Positions 6,554 to 12,575 of a DNA stretch of 12,631 bases are shown here, piece after piece. Under the pieces are notes generated by a model, which worked only from the letters and a program-made list of their open reading frames with translations, ran no database searches and had not been told where the DNA came from. Position 1 is the stretch's first letter. Each line of letters starts with the position of its first letter. The stretch comes from UBA1479 sp964012715 (GTDB taxonomy: Bacteria; Pseudomonadota; Alphaproteobacteria; Rhodospirillales; Casp-alpha2). The stretch covers positions 1-12,631 of the forward strand of contig CAXGUG010000108.1 of NCBI GenBank assembly GCA_964012715.1, in the 5' to 3' direction. The position numbers and the translations under genes are program-made.

Positions 6554-9470
6554 GTCCGACCAACCCACGGAACGATCTGATCCGAAAACCGCCCGTCAGT
6601 CGCCACGTCGGCGACGATGGGGGCTCGCCTTGCTGTTCGCGGGGGGGCTCGTCGGCATTGGCTGTGCGGTCGTGGCCGTCAATCGCGCGCCGATTGCAGA
6701 ACGTTTGGCGCGCCAAGCTCTGACCGATCTGGGTTTGAGCGGCAGCTCCCTGACCATCGAACGATTGACGCCCTGGCGGGTGGACGTCCGGGGGATCGCC
6801 ACGGGCCCCGCCGGAACGGCGCGCATCGAAACGCTATCCGTCATTCTCGATTGGTCGTCCTGGACCAAACCGCAGGTGGCGTCGCTGCGGCTTGATGGCC
6901 TTCACCTGAGCGTGGCGGTGCAAGAGGGCGGCGTGCTTGATCTGGGCGACCTGCAACCTCTCTTGGCGCGTGCGGGCGGCGGTGGCGGAGATTCAGTATC
7001 ACTTAAAGAAGTCGCCTTAACTGATTCTAAAATCGATGTTTCTCTGTCCGGCGGTGCGGTCGTCGTGGGAATCCCCAAGGCAGTGGCATCGCTGGCGACC
7101 GATGGAGCGCTCATCCTCAAGAAAGCCGATTTCGAAGTGACGCATCCCCGCGGCAGCGGACAGGTCTCGCTGTCAGGACGCCGGTCAAGGGATGGCATGC
7201 TCAACCTTCAGGCAAGGTTGAGCGATCTTCAGGGCAGCGTCGGCGCGGTGTCCTTGATCGATGGCAAAGGCCGTATTCAGGTAAGCGGCGATCCCGCTCA
7301 GCCGGAAGCGATGGACGCCGACGCTGAGCTGGAGGTCTCCGGTCTTGCGGTTCCTGGCGGCATGGTGGCGGGCGGTAATCTGGCGCTGCACGTGAAAGAG
7401 GGAATGGCGAAGGTGTCGGCGGATCTGGCCGATCCGGGCTTGGGGCTGACGGCACAGGTTTCGGCGGAGGGATCGATTTTCGATTTGGCGAAGCCGGCAG
7501 CGGCCTCGGTCCAGGCGCAGGTCGCGGATTTACGCCGCCTTCCCGTGCCGATCGATATTTCAGGCAAGGGTGCGTTCAATCTGAAGTCTGCCGCGCCGTT
7601 GGCGGAATTTCTGTCGGCCTCCATGGAACGCGTGCCAGCGCTTGACGTCACCGCTGAGGTAAGTGAGGTGCAGGTCGCCGATCTGCCGGGCGAATGGCGC
7701 GCGCAGGCGCAATGCGGGCTTTCGATGTCCGATGGGACGGCGGCGTTAGTTTGTGACGAGCCCGTCTCCGTTTCAGGTGCGGCATACGGGGGGGGAATCG
7801 ACCTTTCGCTGCCCCTGCGTGCCGAGGCGGCTGTGTCGCCGTTCCGGGTCGCTTCCTTGTCGCTGGGCGAGATAACCGTTGCGGCGTCGGGGGTAGAAGT
7901 CGCCGGTGGGGATGTTCGTGGTCCGCTGCGCCTTAAGATCGTTCCGAAGGGCGGAGGCGTCACGTTCCGAAGCGACGATCCGTCTCCATTCCCGCTGGCG
8001 GGTGCGGCTTTCTCGTTCATATCCGATAGTCCGTCGCTGACGCTGCGGGGGCAGGGGCACGAGGCGGTTGTGCGGACGGCGCGGATGGCCGGGAATGTCG
8101 CCCTGACCGTGCCGGACGGTGCTGCGCCGCGCCTGAAATTGGATGTGGCGGGGCTGGATGCGCATCTGCCTGATTACGATGTCGAGGCCGAAGGACTATC
8201 GGCGTCACTCGCTGGTTCTCTGGAGCTAGGCGCTGACTGGAGCGTCAAGGCGGCGGCATCGGCGTTGCGCCATACATCCGTTTCGCCATTTTCCCTGACA
8301 GGGGAAGGGGGCTGGTCCCGCAAGGGGTGGCGGTTGACCGGGACGCTGCGCCAGGAACGCAGCAACCAAGTCGCCAGTTTTGCTGCCGAATATGGGGCGG
8401 CGTCGAAAACCGGGACGGTCCGCGCCGACACGGTGCCGCTCAATCTCGCCACCGTGCCGGGCGGTGTTCATGCCATGACGCCCCTGTTGGCGCCCTTCGT
8501 CAAAAGCCTGACCGGGACTTATCAGGTCTCCGCCAGGACGACTTGGGGGACGAAGGGCGTGGCGCCGGTTCATGTGACAGCATCCCTGACCGATGCCGGC
8601 ATACAGCCCGCACCGGCGGTGCTTCCCCAGGCCATGAAGGGGGCGGTGATCGGTTTCGGTTCTTTGACCGCGGCGCTCGACCTGCCGTTGGACGACCCCA
8701 CGGCGGGGCGGGGCGATGTCGTGGTCTCCGGGGGGAACATCAGTCATGAACTCGGCCAGGTTACCGGGGTTGCCGGGCGTCTGGAATTGAGCAGGCTTTG
8801 GCCGCCGCAAACGCCGCCGGGTCAGGAATTCACGGCGCGGCGCATTGTCGCGGCACTACCGGCGTCGGATGGGCTGGTGCGGTTTCAATTGCGCGGTGCG
8901 GACAGCTTGACGATCGAGCAAGCGGGATTGCGCGCGATCGGGGGGCGGTTGTCTGTCGAGGATATCAAGATCGAACAAGGGCAGATGCCGCGCCGGGTGC
9001 TGCTGAACGTCGATGGCCTGGGGCTCGCCGATCTGGCGGCGCAGGCGGATGTCGTCGGCCTGAAGGCCGAGGGGCGCTTGTCGGGCAGTATCCCCATCGA
9101 ACTGACCGGCGGGGGCGAAATTGCCATTCGTGATGGTTTGTTGGAGGCGAAGGACAAGGGGTTGATCGCCTTCCTGTCGCCGACGCGCGCGCCGAAAGAT
9201 TCGAAAAAGGGCGAAACCGACAGCATGGACTTGGTTCTCGATATTCTGGAAGACCTGCGGTTTGAAGGCATGACGTTGAGCCTGAACGGCGATGCGCGGA
9301 AGGATGTGCGCATGCGACTTCGGGTTCATGGGAAGAATCCGAAGATCCAGCAAGGCCGACCGGTGGACCTGACCGTGAACCTATCCGGCAATCTAGGGGA
9401 GGCGATTCAGGCCGAATTTCAAAACTTTAACATCCAGGGTTTGGTCGGTGCGACCGGTGCTGGACGGTAA
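6552..9470 (+). CDS. YdbH-like AsmA-superfamily protein
   Basis: A 972-residue inner-membrane-anchored periplasmic protein. The start is a basic cytoplasmic segment (RRRRWG), then one transmembrane helix at about residues 24-43, then a very long beta-rich region of alternating hydrophobic strands typical of AsmA/TamB/YhdP/YdbH proteins. The C-terminal part, about residues 640-960, resembles the DctA-YdbH domain. It has a conserved-looking run ISHELGQVTGVAGRLELSRL and an ending, RVHGKNPKIQQGRPVDLTVNLSGN, similar to E. coli YdbH (GRNPAVEGGRPIELNINL). In E. coli YdbH acts redundantly with TamB and YhdP in moving phospholipids to the outer membrane, so a similar role is inferred. The TTG start at 6552 is used because there is no in-frame ATG or GTG before the membrane helix. 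The start sits at the foot of the pccB terminator hairpin. A short AT-rich patch lies at about 6990-7045. Whether the gene is expressed by read-through or from its own promoter is unclear. Confidence 0.85.
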   Translation: MSDQPTERSDPKTARQSPRRRRWGLALLFAGGLVGIGCAVVAVNRAPIAERLARQALTDLGLSGSSLTIERLTPWRVDVRGIATGPAGTARIETLSVILDWSSWTKPQVASLRLDGLHLSVAVQEGGVLDLGDLQPLLARAGGGGGDSVSLKEVALTDSKIDVSLSGGAVVVGIPKAVASLATDGALILKKADFEVTHPRGSGQVSLSGRRSRDGMLNLQARLSDLQGSVGAVSLIDGKGRIQVSGDPAQPEAMDADAELEVSGLAVPGGMVAGGNLALHVKEGMAKVSADLADPGLGLTAQVSAEGSIFDLAKPAAASVQAQVADLRRLPVPIDISGKGAFNLKSAAPLAEFLSASMERVPALDVTAEVSEVQVADLPGEWRAQAQCGLSMSDGTAALVCDEPVSVSGAAYGGGIDLSLPLRAEAAVSPFRVASLSLGEITVAASGVEVAGGDVRGPLRLKIVPKGGGVTFRSDDPSPFPLAGAAFSFISDSPSLTLRGQGHEAVVRTARMAGNVALTVPDGAAPRLKLDVAGLDAHLPDYDVEAEGLSASLAGSLELGADWSVKAAASALRHTSVSPFSLTGEGGWSRKGWRLTGTLRQERSNQVASFAAEYGAASKTGTVRADTVPLNLATVPGGVHAMTPLLAPFVKSLTGTYQVSARTTWGTKGVAPVHVTASLTDAGIQPAPAVLPQAMKGAVIGFGSLTAALDLPLDDPTAGRGDVVVSGGNISHELGQVTGVAGRLELSRLWPPQTPPGQEFTARRIVAALPASDGLVRFQLRGADSLTIEQAGLRAIGGRLSVEDIKIEQGQMPRRVLLNVDGLGLADLAAQADVVGLKAEGRLSGSIPIELTGGGEIAIRDGLLEAKDKGLIAFLSPTRAPKDSKKGETDSMDLVLDILEDLRFEGMTLSLNGDARKDVRMRLRVHGKNPKIQQGRPVDLTVNLSGNLGEAIQAEFQNFNIQGLVGATGAGR

Positions 9471-9501
9471 AAATCAGAAATTTTGCAATGCAATAATTTA
9501 A

Positions 9502-9530
9502 AAATCCCCGGTTCGCCGGGATTTCTTGAT
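9502..9530 (+). terminator. Intrinsic terminator after the YdbH-like gene
   Basis: A stem from AAATCC, one bulged C and CGG (9502-9511) pairs with CCG and GGATTT (9516-9524) around a TTCG tetraloop. A T-rich TTTCTTGATT follows. It lies 31 bp past the stop at 9470 and isolates the YdbH-like gene from the dioxygenase operon. Confidence 0.75.
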
Positions 9531-9557
9531 TGATGGATGTTTTGGATTGTATACAAT
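9530..9557 (+). promoter_or_regulatory. Predicted sigma70-type promoter of the dioxygenase operon
   Basis: TTGATG (9530-9535), a 16-bp spacer and TACAAT (9552-9557) make a reasonable housekeeping promoter. An alternative pairing is TTGATT (9526-9531) with TATACA (9550-9555) at 18 bp. Transcription would begin near 9564, giving a leader of under 30 nt before the ATG at 9591, which has AGGAAA about 8 nt upstream. Confidence 0.55.
9546..9557. promoter_or_regulatory. Perfect 12-bp palindrome, putative repressor operator
   Basis: ATTGTATACAAT is fully self-complementary and coincides with the predicted -10 element, so a bound protein would block RNA polymerase. The pattern (TTGTATACAA core) resembles operators of FadR/FCD-type GntR regulators. 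No GntR gene lies in the window, so the regulator would be elsewhere. The family assignment is inference. Confidence 0.55.
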
Positions 9558-9590
9558 GCGCGCCATCGACAAACCCAAGGAAACATCACT

Positions 9591-10475
9591 ATGCAATTGC
9601 ATACTCGCCCCCTGAAAGACTCCTTCGGCATTGAAGTGCTGGACGTTGACCTGACGGACCTGGACGACGAAACGTTCCAGGCCATTTACGAACTGTGGCA
9701 GAAAGAGCCGCTGCTGTTGTTCCGCCGCCAAAGCATGAGCGAAGGTCAGCAGGTCGCCTATTCCAAGCGCTTCGGCGAAATGGACATCCTGGTTCGCGAC
9801 GACATGCTGTCGCCGGATCACCCGGAAATCATCTACATCACCAACCTGAAGCGTCCCGACGGCTCCAACCTGGGCGGTCTGGGCAACTACGAAGTGCAGT
9901 GGCACCATGACCAGATTTATCGCCAGCGCCCGGCGTCCGGTTCGATCTTCTGCGCGATCGAAATGCCGGAAAACGACGGTCGTACGTCCTACTGCAACAC
10001 CAAGCTCGGCTTCGAAACCCTGCCGGACAACCTGCGCAAGGCGATCGAAGGCCGTCGCGCGACAGCCAAGTATGCGGTCAAGGAAGGCTCCACCACGATC
10101 AAGGATCTGGGCCACAACGCCGAGAAGATGAAGGAAATTCACGACCGCACGCCGGCCGCGACCCACGACATCGTTCTGGAAAACCCGGCGACGGGTCAAA
10201 AGTCGATCTACCTCGATCCCAACAAGACCGTCGGCATCGACGAAATGACCGAGGACGAAAGCAAGGAACTGATCGACGCCCTGACCCAGCACATGCTGCA
10301 GGATCAGTTCGTCTATACGCATACCTGGCGCAATGGCGACGTCGTGATGTGGGACAATGCCCGTCTGTGGCACCGCCGCGAGCCGTTCGACATGTCGAAG
10401 CCGCGCTTTGCCCGCCGCACGACGATCTTCCTGCGTCCGGAAGACTTCGCCGTTCCCGAACCCAACGCGGCCTGA
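9591..10475 (+). CDS. TauD/TfdA-family Fe(II)/2-oxoglutarate-dependent dioxygenase
   Basis: A 294-residue cytoplasmic dioxygenase of the TauD/TfdA family. These enzymes couple oxidative decarboxylation of 2-oxoglutarate to hydroxylation of a small substrate such as taurine, a phenoxyacetate or an alkyl sulfate. The Fe(II) ligands are visible: H105 and D107 in VQWHHDQIY and the distal H261 in MWDNARLWHRREPF. R275/R276 in RFARRTTIF is placed to bind the 2-oxoglutarate carboxylate. Length is usual for the family. The ATG at 9591 (MQLHTRPLKDSFGIEV) fits the family N-terminus and has AGGAAA upstream; a longer frame from 9537 would run through the promoter. The gene is followed 29 bp later by a CaiB/BaiF CoA-transferase gene, so the two are probably co-transcribed. 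A palindromic operator covers the promoter. The substrate cannot be read from the sequence; taurine is not assured and no taurine transport genes adjoin. Confidence 0.93.
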   Translation: MQLHTRPLKDSFGIEVLDVDLTDLDDETFQAIYELWQKEPLLLFRRQSMSEGQQVAYSKRFGEMDILVRDDMLSPDHPEIIYITNLKRPDGSNLGGLGNYEVQWHHDQIYRQRPASGSIFCAIEMPENDGRTSYCNTKLGFETLPDNLRKAIEGRRATAKYAVKEGSTTIKDLGHNAEKMKEIHDRTPAATHDIVLENPATGQKSIYLDPNKTVGIDEMTEDESKELIDALTQHMLQDQFVYTHTWRNGDVVMWDNARLWHRREPFDMSKPRFARRTTIFLRPEDFAVPEPNAA

Positions 10476-10488
10476 TCCAGACCGTCAT

Positions 10489-10496
10489 GGGAGAAG
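10489..10496 (+). promoter_or_regulatory. Ribosome binding site deciding the CoA-transferase start
   Basis: GGGAGAAG (10489-10496) sits 8 nt before the ATG at 10505. It overlaps an earlier in-frame ATG at 10487, making that upstream codon unlikely to be the start. Confidence 0.65.
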
Positions 10497-10504
10497 AAAA
10501 AACG

Positions 10505-11692
10505 ATGCCCCTGCAGGGGCTGCGGGTGATCGACGCTGCCACGGTGATCGCCGGACCGACCATCGGCATGATGATGGGCGACTTCGGCGCCGACGTGATC
10601 AAGGTCGAACACCCGCGCGGCGATGTGCTGCGTCATACGGGATATCTGAAGGACGGCGTGGGGCTTTGGTCGAAGATGACCAACCGCAACAAACGGTGCA
10701 TCACGCTGAACTTCAGCCACGCCAAGGGTCAGGAACTGTTCAAGGAACTGATCAAGACGACGGACGTCCTGATCGAGAACTTCCGCACGGGCACCATGGA
10801 AAAATGGGGCCTGGGCTGGGAGGACTTGAAAGCCATTAACCCGCGCCTGGTCATGGTGCGGGTGACCGGCTTCGGCCAGACGGGGCCCTATAAGAACCGG
10901 CCCGGCTTCGGCACCATCGCCGAGGCTTTCTCCGGCTTCGCCCATACCACGGGCGAACCGGACGGCCCGCCGACCCTGCCGAACTTTGGTCTGGCCGACG
11001 GCATCGCCGCCGCCTACGGCACCTTTGCCGCGATGTTCGCGCTGTACCACCGTGACGCCCAGGGCAGCGGAAAGGGGCAGTATATCGACTTGTCGATCTA
11101 CGAGCCTTTGTTCCAGGTCATGGGGCCGCAACCGTTGCAGTTCGATCAGCTTGGCGTCGTTCAGGGGCGGTACGGTAACCGGTCCAAGAACAACGCTCCG
11201 CGCAATACCTACAAGACCAAGGACGGCCATTGGGTGGCGATTTCCACCAACTCGCCGTCGATCGTCACCCGGGTGTTGACCCTGTGCGGTGGTAAGGAAA
11301 TGGCGGAAGACCCGCGTTTCCAAACGCCGCAGGGACGGGTCGAACATGTCGAAGAGGTCGATGGCGTCGTCGCTGCGTGGATTGCGCGGCACGACCTGAA
11401 GACCGTTCTGGACGAATTCGAGAAAGCCGAAGCCGCCATCGGCCCGGCCTATTCGATCGACCAGATCTTCGAAGACCCGCAGTACCAGGCCCGCAACGAC
11501 ATCATCGAGATCGAGGATGAGGACCTGGGCAAGCTGCGCATGACCAATGCCTTTCCGTTCATGTCGGAAACCCCGGCGCAGATCCGCCATGCGGGTCCGC
11601 GCAAGGGGCAGCACACCGAGGAAATTCTGTGTGATGAGTTCGGCATCAGCCCGGAAGAGTTGGCCAAGCTGCGTGAAGAGGGCGCCATCTGA
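10505..11692 (+). CDS. CaiB/BaiF family (class III) CoA-transferase
   Basis: A 395-residue family III CoA-transferase, the group of formyl-CoA transferase (Frc), carnitine CoA-transferase (CaiB) and related enzymes. They transfer CoA between carboxylic acids through an aspartyl thioester. The N-terminal signature GLRVIDAATVIAGP (5-18) is followed by DFGADVIKVEHPRGD (26-40), NRNKRCITLNF (60-70), VLIENFRTGTMEKWGL (88-103), and the catalytic aspartate D165 in FGLADGIAAAYG. YKTKDGHWVAIST (236-248) and a normal C-terminus follow. Length is usual. The ATG at 10505 is chosen because GGGAGAAG precedes it and the family motif begins at once; ATG 10487 would add MGEEKT. The gene lies 29 bp after the dioxygenase gene and ends before a strong terminator. 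Substrate unknown; context suggests activation of the product, or of the precursor, of the dioxygenase reaction. Confidence 0.94.
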   Translation: MPLQGLRVIDAATVIAGPTIGMMMGDFGADVIKVEHPRGDVLRHTGYLKDGVGLWSKMTNRNKRCITLNFSHAKGQELFKELIKTTDVLIENFRTGTMEKWGLGWEDLKAINPRLVMVRVTGFGQTGPYKNRPGFGTIAEAFSGFAHTTGEPDGPPTLPNFGLADGIAAAYGTFAAMFALYHRDAQGSGKGQYIDLSIYEPLFQVMGPQPLQFDQLGVVQGRYGNRSKNNAPRNTYKTKDGHWVAISTNSPSIVTRVLTLCGGKEMAEDPRFQTPQGRVEHVEEVDGVVAAWIARHDLKTVLDEFEKAEAAIGPAYSIDQIFEDPQYQARNDIIEIEDEDLGKLRMTNAFPFMSETPAQIRHAGPRKGQHTEEILCDEFGISPEELAKLREEGAI

Positions 11693-11700
11693 CGTCCAGC

Positions 11701-11717
11701 ACTTACGTAAGGTAAGT
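11701..11717. promoter_or_regulatory. HxlR-like 17-bp inverted repeat after the CoA-transferase gene
   Basis: ACTTAC-GTAAG-GTAAGT has perfect 6-bp arms with a 5-bp spacer, the same layout (ACTTnC-N5-GnAAGT) as the two repeats upstream of the HxlR gene. It lies 8 bp past the CoA-transferase stop and before the terminator. It also contains the 10-bp palindrome CTTACGTAAG. Its role is unclear. Confidence 0.4.
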
Positions 11718-11724
11718 TTCTGCG

Positions 11725-11760
11725 ATCCCCCGCTTCGGCCTGCCGTAGCGGGGGATTTCC
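11725..11760 (+). terminator. Intrinsic terminator of the dioxygenase/CoA-transferase operon
   Basis: ATCCCCCGCT (11725-11734) and AGCGGGGGAT (11747-11756) form a perfect 10-bp GC-rich stem followed by a short T-rich tail (TTCCGTTT). The loop has further CGG/CCG complementarity. The orientation of the tail fits plus-strand transcription. The region between this and the HxlR stop holds a 9-bp direct repeat, GTTTCAGGT (11761-11769 and 11775-11783). Confidence 0.75.
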
Positions 11761-11784
11761 GTTTCAGGTCTCGGGTTTCAGGTT

Positions 11785-12237
11785 CTAGCCGTTGGCGGCC
11801 CGGGGGCGGGGCGGCGGGGGCGCCAACAAGGGTTTGGACGCGCGAATGTCCGAAAGCACGCCCTCGCGGTCCTTTTCAAGCCGGTCGAGCAGCTTGCGGC
11901 GGCGCGGGTTGATGGTCATGTAATTGCCGCTCCAGCGCATGATCTCGATGATTACCGGGGCCAGCTGCACGCCTTTTTCGGTCAGGCTGTAAACATAGCT
12001 TCGGCGGTTTTCCGGATCGCGTTCCTTGGTCACAATGCCTTCGCATTCCAGATGCTTCAGGCGGGTCGCCAGGACGTTCGTCGCGATCTGCTCGTTCGAT
12101 GCCAGGAACTCGTTATAGCGGCACTTGCCGTAGAGCATCATGTCGCGCAGGACCAATAGGGACCAGCGATCGCCGAAGGTATCGACGCCGTATGCGATCA
12201 TGCAGTCGCTCTGGTGCTTCTTGGGATCGTGCTTCAT
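11785..12237 (-). CDS. HxlR-family winged-helix transcriptional regulator
   Basis: A 150-residue DNA-binding protein of the HxlR family (MarR-related winged helix, dimeric). Many members sense electrophiles, oxidants or aldehydes through an N-terminal Cys. The family core is clear: DCMIAYGVDTFGDRWSLLVLRDM with C12 at the usual sensing position, RYNEFL before the recognition region, NVLATRLKHLECEGIVTKERDP (helix-turn-helix and start of the wing), and RRSYVYSLTEKGVQLAPVI. The C-terminus is a basic and Pro-rich extension (PPPPRPRAANG). The ATG at 12237 matches the family N-terminus; an upstream in-frame ATG at 12291 would run through the operator region and is less likely. No Shine-Dalgarno is visible before 12237, so the transcript may be leaderless. 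The gene is divergent from a small-protein gene and separated from it by two HxlR-type inverted repeats, suggesting autoregulation and control of the neighbour. It converges on the CoA-transferase operon. Confidence 0.92.
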   Translation of the reverse strand: MKHDPKKHQSDCMIAYGVDTFGDRWSLLVLRDMMLYGKCRYNEFLASNEQIATNVLATRLKHLECEGIVTKERDPENRRSYVYSLTEKGVQLAPVIIEIMRWSGNYMTINPRRRKLLDRLEKDREGVLSDIRASKPLLAPPPPRPRAANG

Positions 12238-12243
12238 GCCATC

Positions 12244-12271
12244 ATCATAAAAATATACTTGCAAAAAGCAA
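12244..12271 (-). promoter_or_regulatory. Possible promoter of the HxlR gene
   Basis: Reading the minus strand, TTGCTT (12271-12266), a 16-bp spacer and TATGAT (12249-12244) give a fair sigma70-type promoter. The expected start of transcription, about 7 nt on, is the A of the ATG at 12237, which would make the mRNA leaderless. TATATT (centred near 12253) is an alternative -10 with a poorer -35. The inverted repeat at 12257-12273 covers the -35. Confidence 0.4.
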
Positions 12272-12273
12272 GT
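12257..12273. promoter_or_regulatory. HxlR-type operator, site 1
   Basis: ACTTGC-AAAAA-GCAAGT is an inverted repeat with perfect 6-bp arms and a 5-bp A spacer, 20 bp upstream of the HxlR start. Its layout fits dimeric winged-helix binding and matches the second site 37 bp away, centre to centre. Autorepression is inferred. Confidence 0.65.
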
Positions 12274-12286
12274 GATAACGATAGGA

Positions 12287-12317
12287 GTCATTAACTTGTT
12301 TTTTGCAAGTTAATGAC
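12287..12317. promoter_or_regulatory. HxlR-type operator, site 2, within a 31-bp inverted repeat
   Basis: Perfect 12-bp arms, GTCATTAACTTG (12287-12298) and CAAGTTAATGAC (12306-12317), flank a 7-nt spacer. The core 12294-12310 (ACTTGT-TTTTT-GCAAGT) is, read on the other strand, the same 17-bp element as site 1 with one changed base. It probably controls the plus-strand small gene, the HxlR gene, or both. Confidence 0.65.
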
Positions 12318-12350
12318 CGGCGGGAAATCTTGCCGGTTCTGGCGCCGAAA

Positions 12351-12356
12351 AGGAGG
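12351..12356 (+). promoter_or_regulatory. Strong ribosome binding site of the small gene
   Basis: AGGAGG lies 6 nt before the ATG at 12363, an ideal Shine-Dalgarno. It is the main evidence that the 68-codon frame is a real gene. Confidence 0.8.
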
Positions 12357-12362
12357 CACGCC

Positions 12363-12569
12363 ATGAACATGTTATCGAAACTCTCACCATCGGAATTGGT
12401 AGGTGACAGTCTTTTGTCGCCGTCGGGCGAGACCCAGCCCGATACGTCCCGCGCCGCCATTCAGGCCGGGGTCGGGTACGCCCGCGTGTTGCGGGCACGG
12501 GCATTCCATGCCGCCGTCGCCAATGTATGGGCCGGTGTGAAACGCTTGGTGTCGCTTGGTCGCCGCTAA
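12363..12569 (+). CDS. Small hypothetical protein, divergent from HxlR
   Basis: A 68-residue protein I cannot assign. The first half (MNMLSKLSPSELVGDSLLSP, then a Ser/Thr/Gln stretch) looks flexible. The second half (about residues 30-68: AAIQAGVGYARVLRARAF and on to VKRLVSLGRR) is predicted helical, amphipathic and basic, loosely like other short alphaproteobacterial proteins that end in an Arg-rich helix. There is no signal peptide or clear transmembrane helix. The evidence that it is a gene is the near-perfect AGGAGG at 12351, ATG at a 6-nt spacing, and its place facing the HxlR gene across two operator-like repeats. HxlR regulators commonly control the divergent gene, so it may be the main target and induced by the same signal. 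It ends 6 bp before the stop of the next, convergent gene. I see no clear plus-strand promoter. Function unknown. Confidence 0.7.
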   Translation: MNMLSKLSPSELVGDSLLSPSGETQPDTSRAAIQAGVGYARVLRARAFHAAVANVWAGVKRLVSLGRR

Positions 12570-12575
12570 GCCCGA

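Noticed and set aside
10313..11614. Long 433-codon minus-strand frame opposite the CoA-transferase gene
   Set aside because: It is antisense to an intact CaiB/BaiF enzyme, with no family motif of its own.
11761..11783. GTTTCAGGT direct repeat after the operon terminator
   Set aside because: Two 9-bp copies in a short intergenic gap have no associated element; probably a minor local duplication.
12316..12337. ACCGGC/GCCGGT inverted repeat in the leader of the small gene as a regulatory hairpin
   Set aside because: Six-base arms with a 10-nt loop in GC-rich DNA are weak, and the repeat does not overlap the ribosome binding site.
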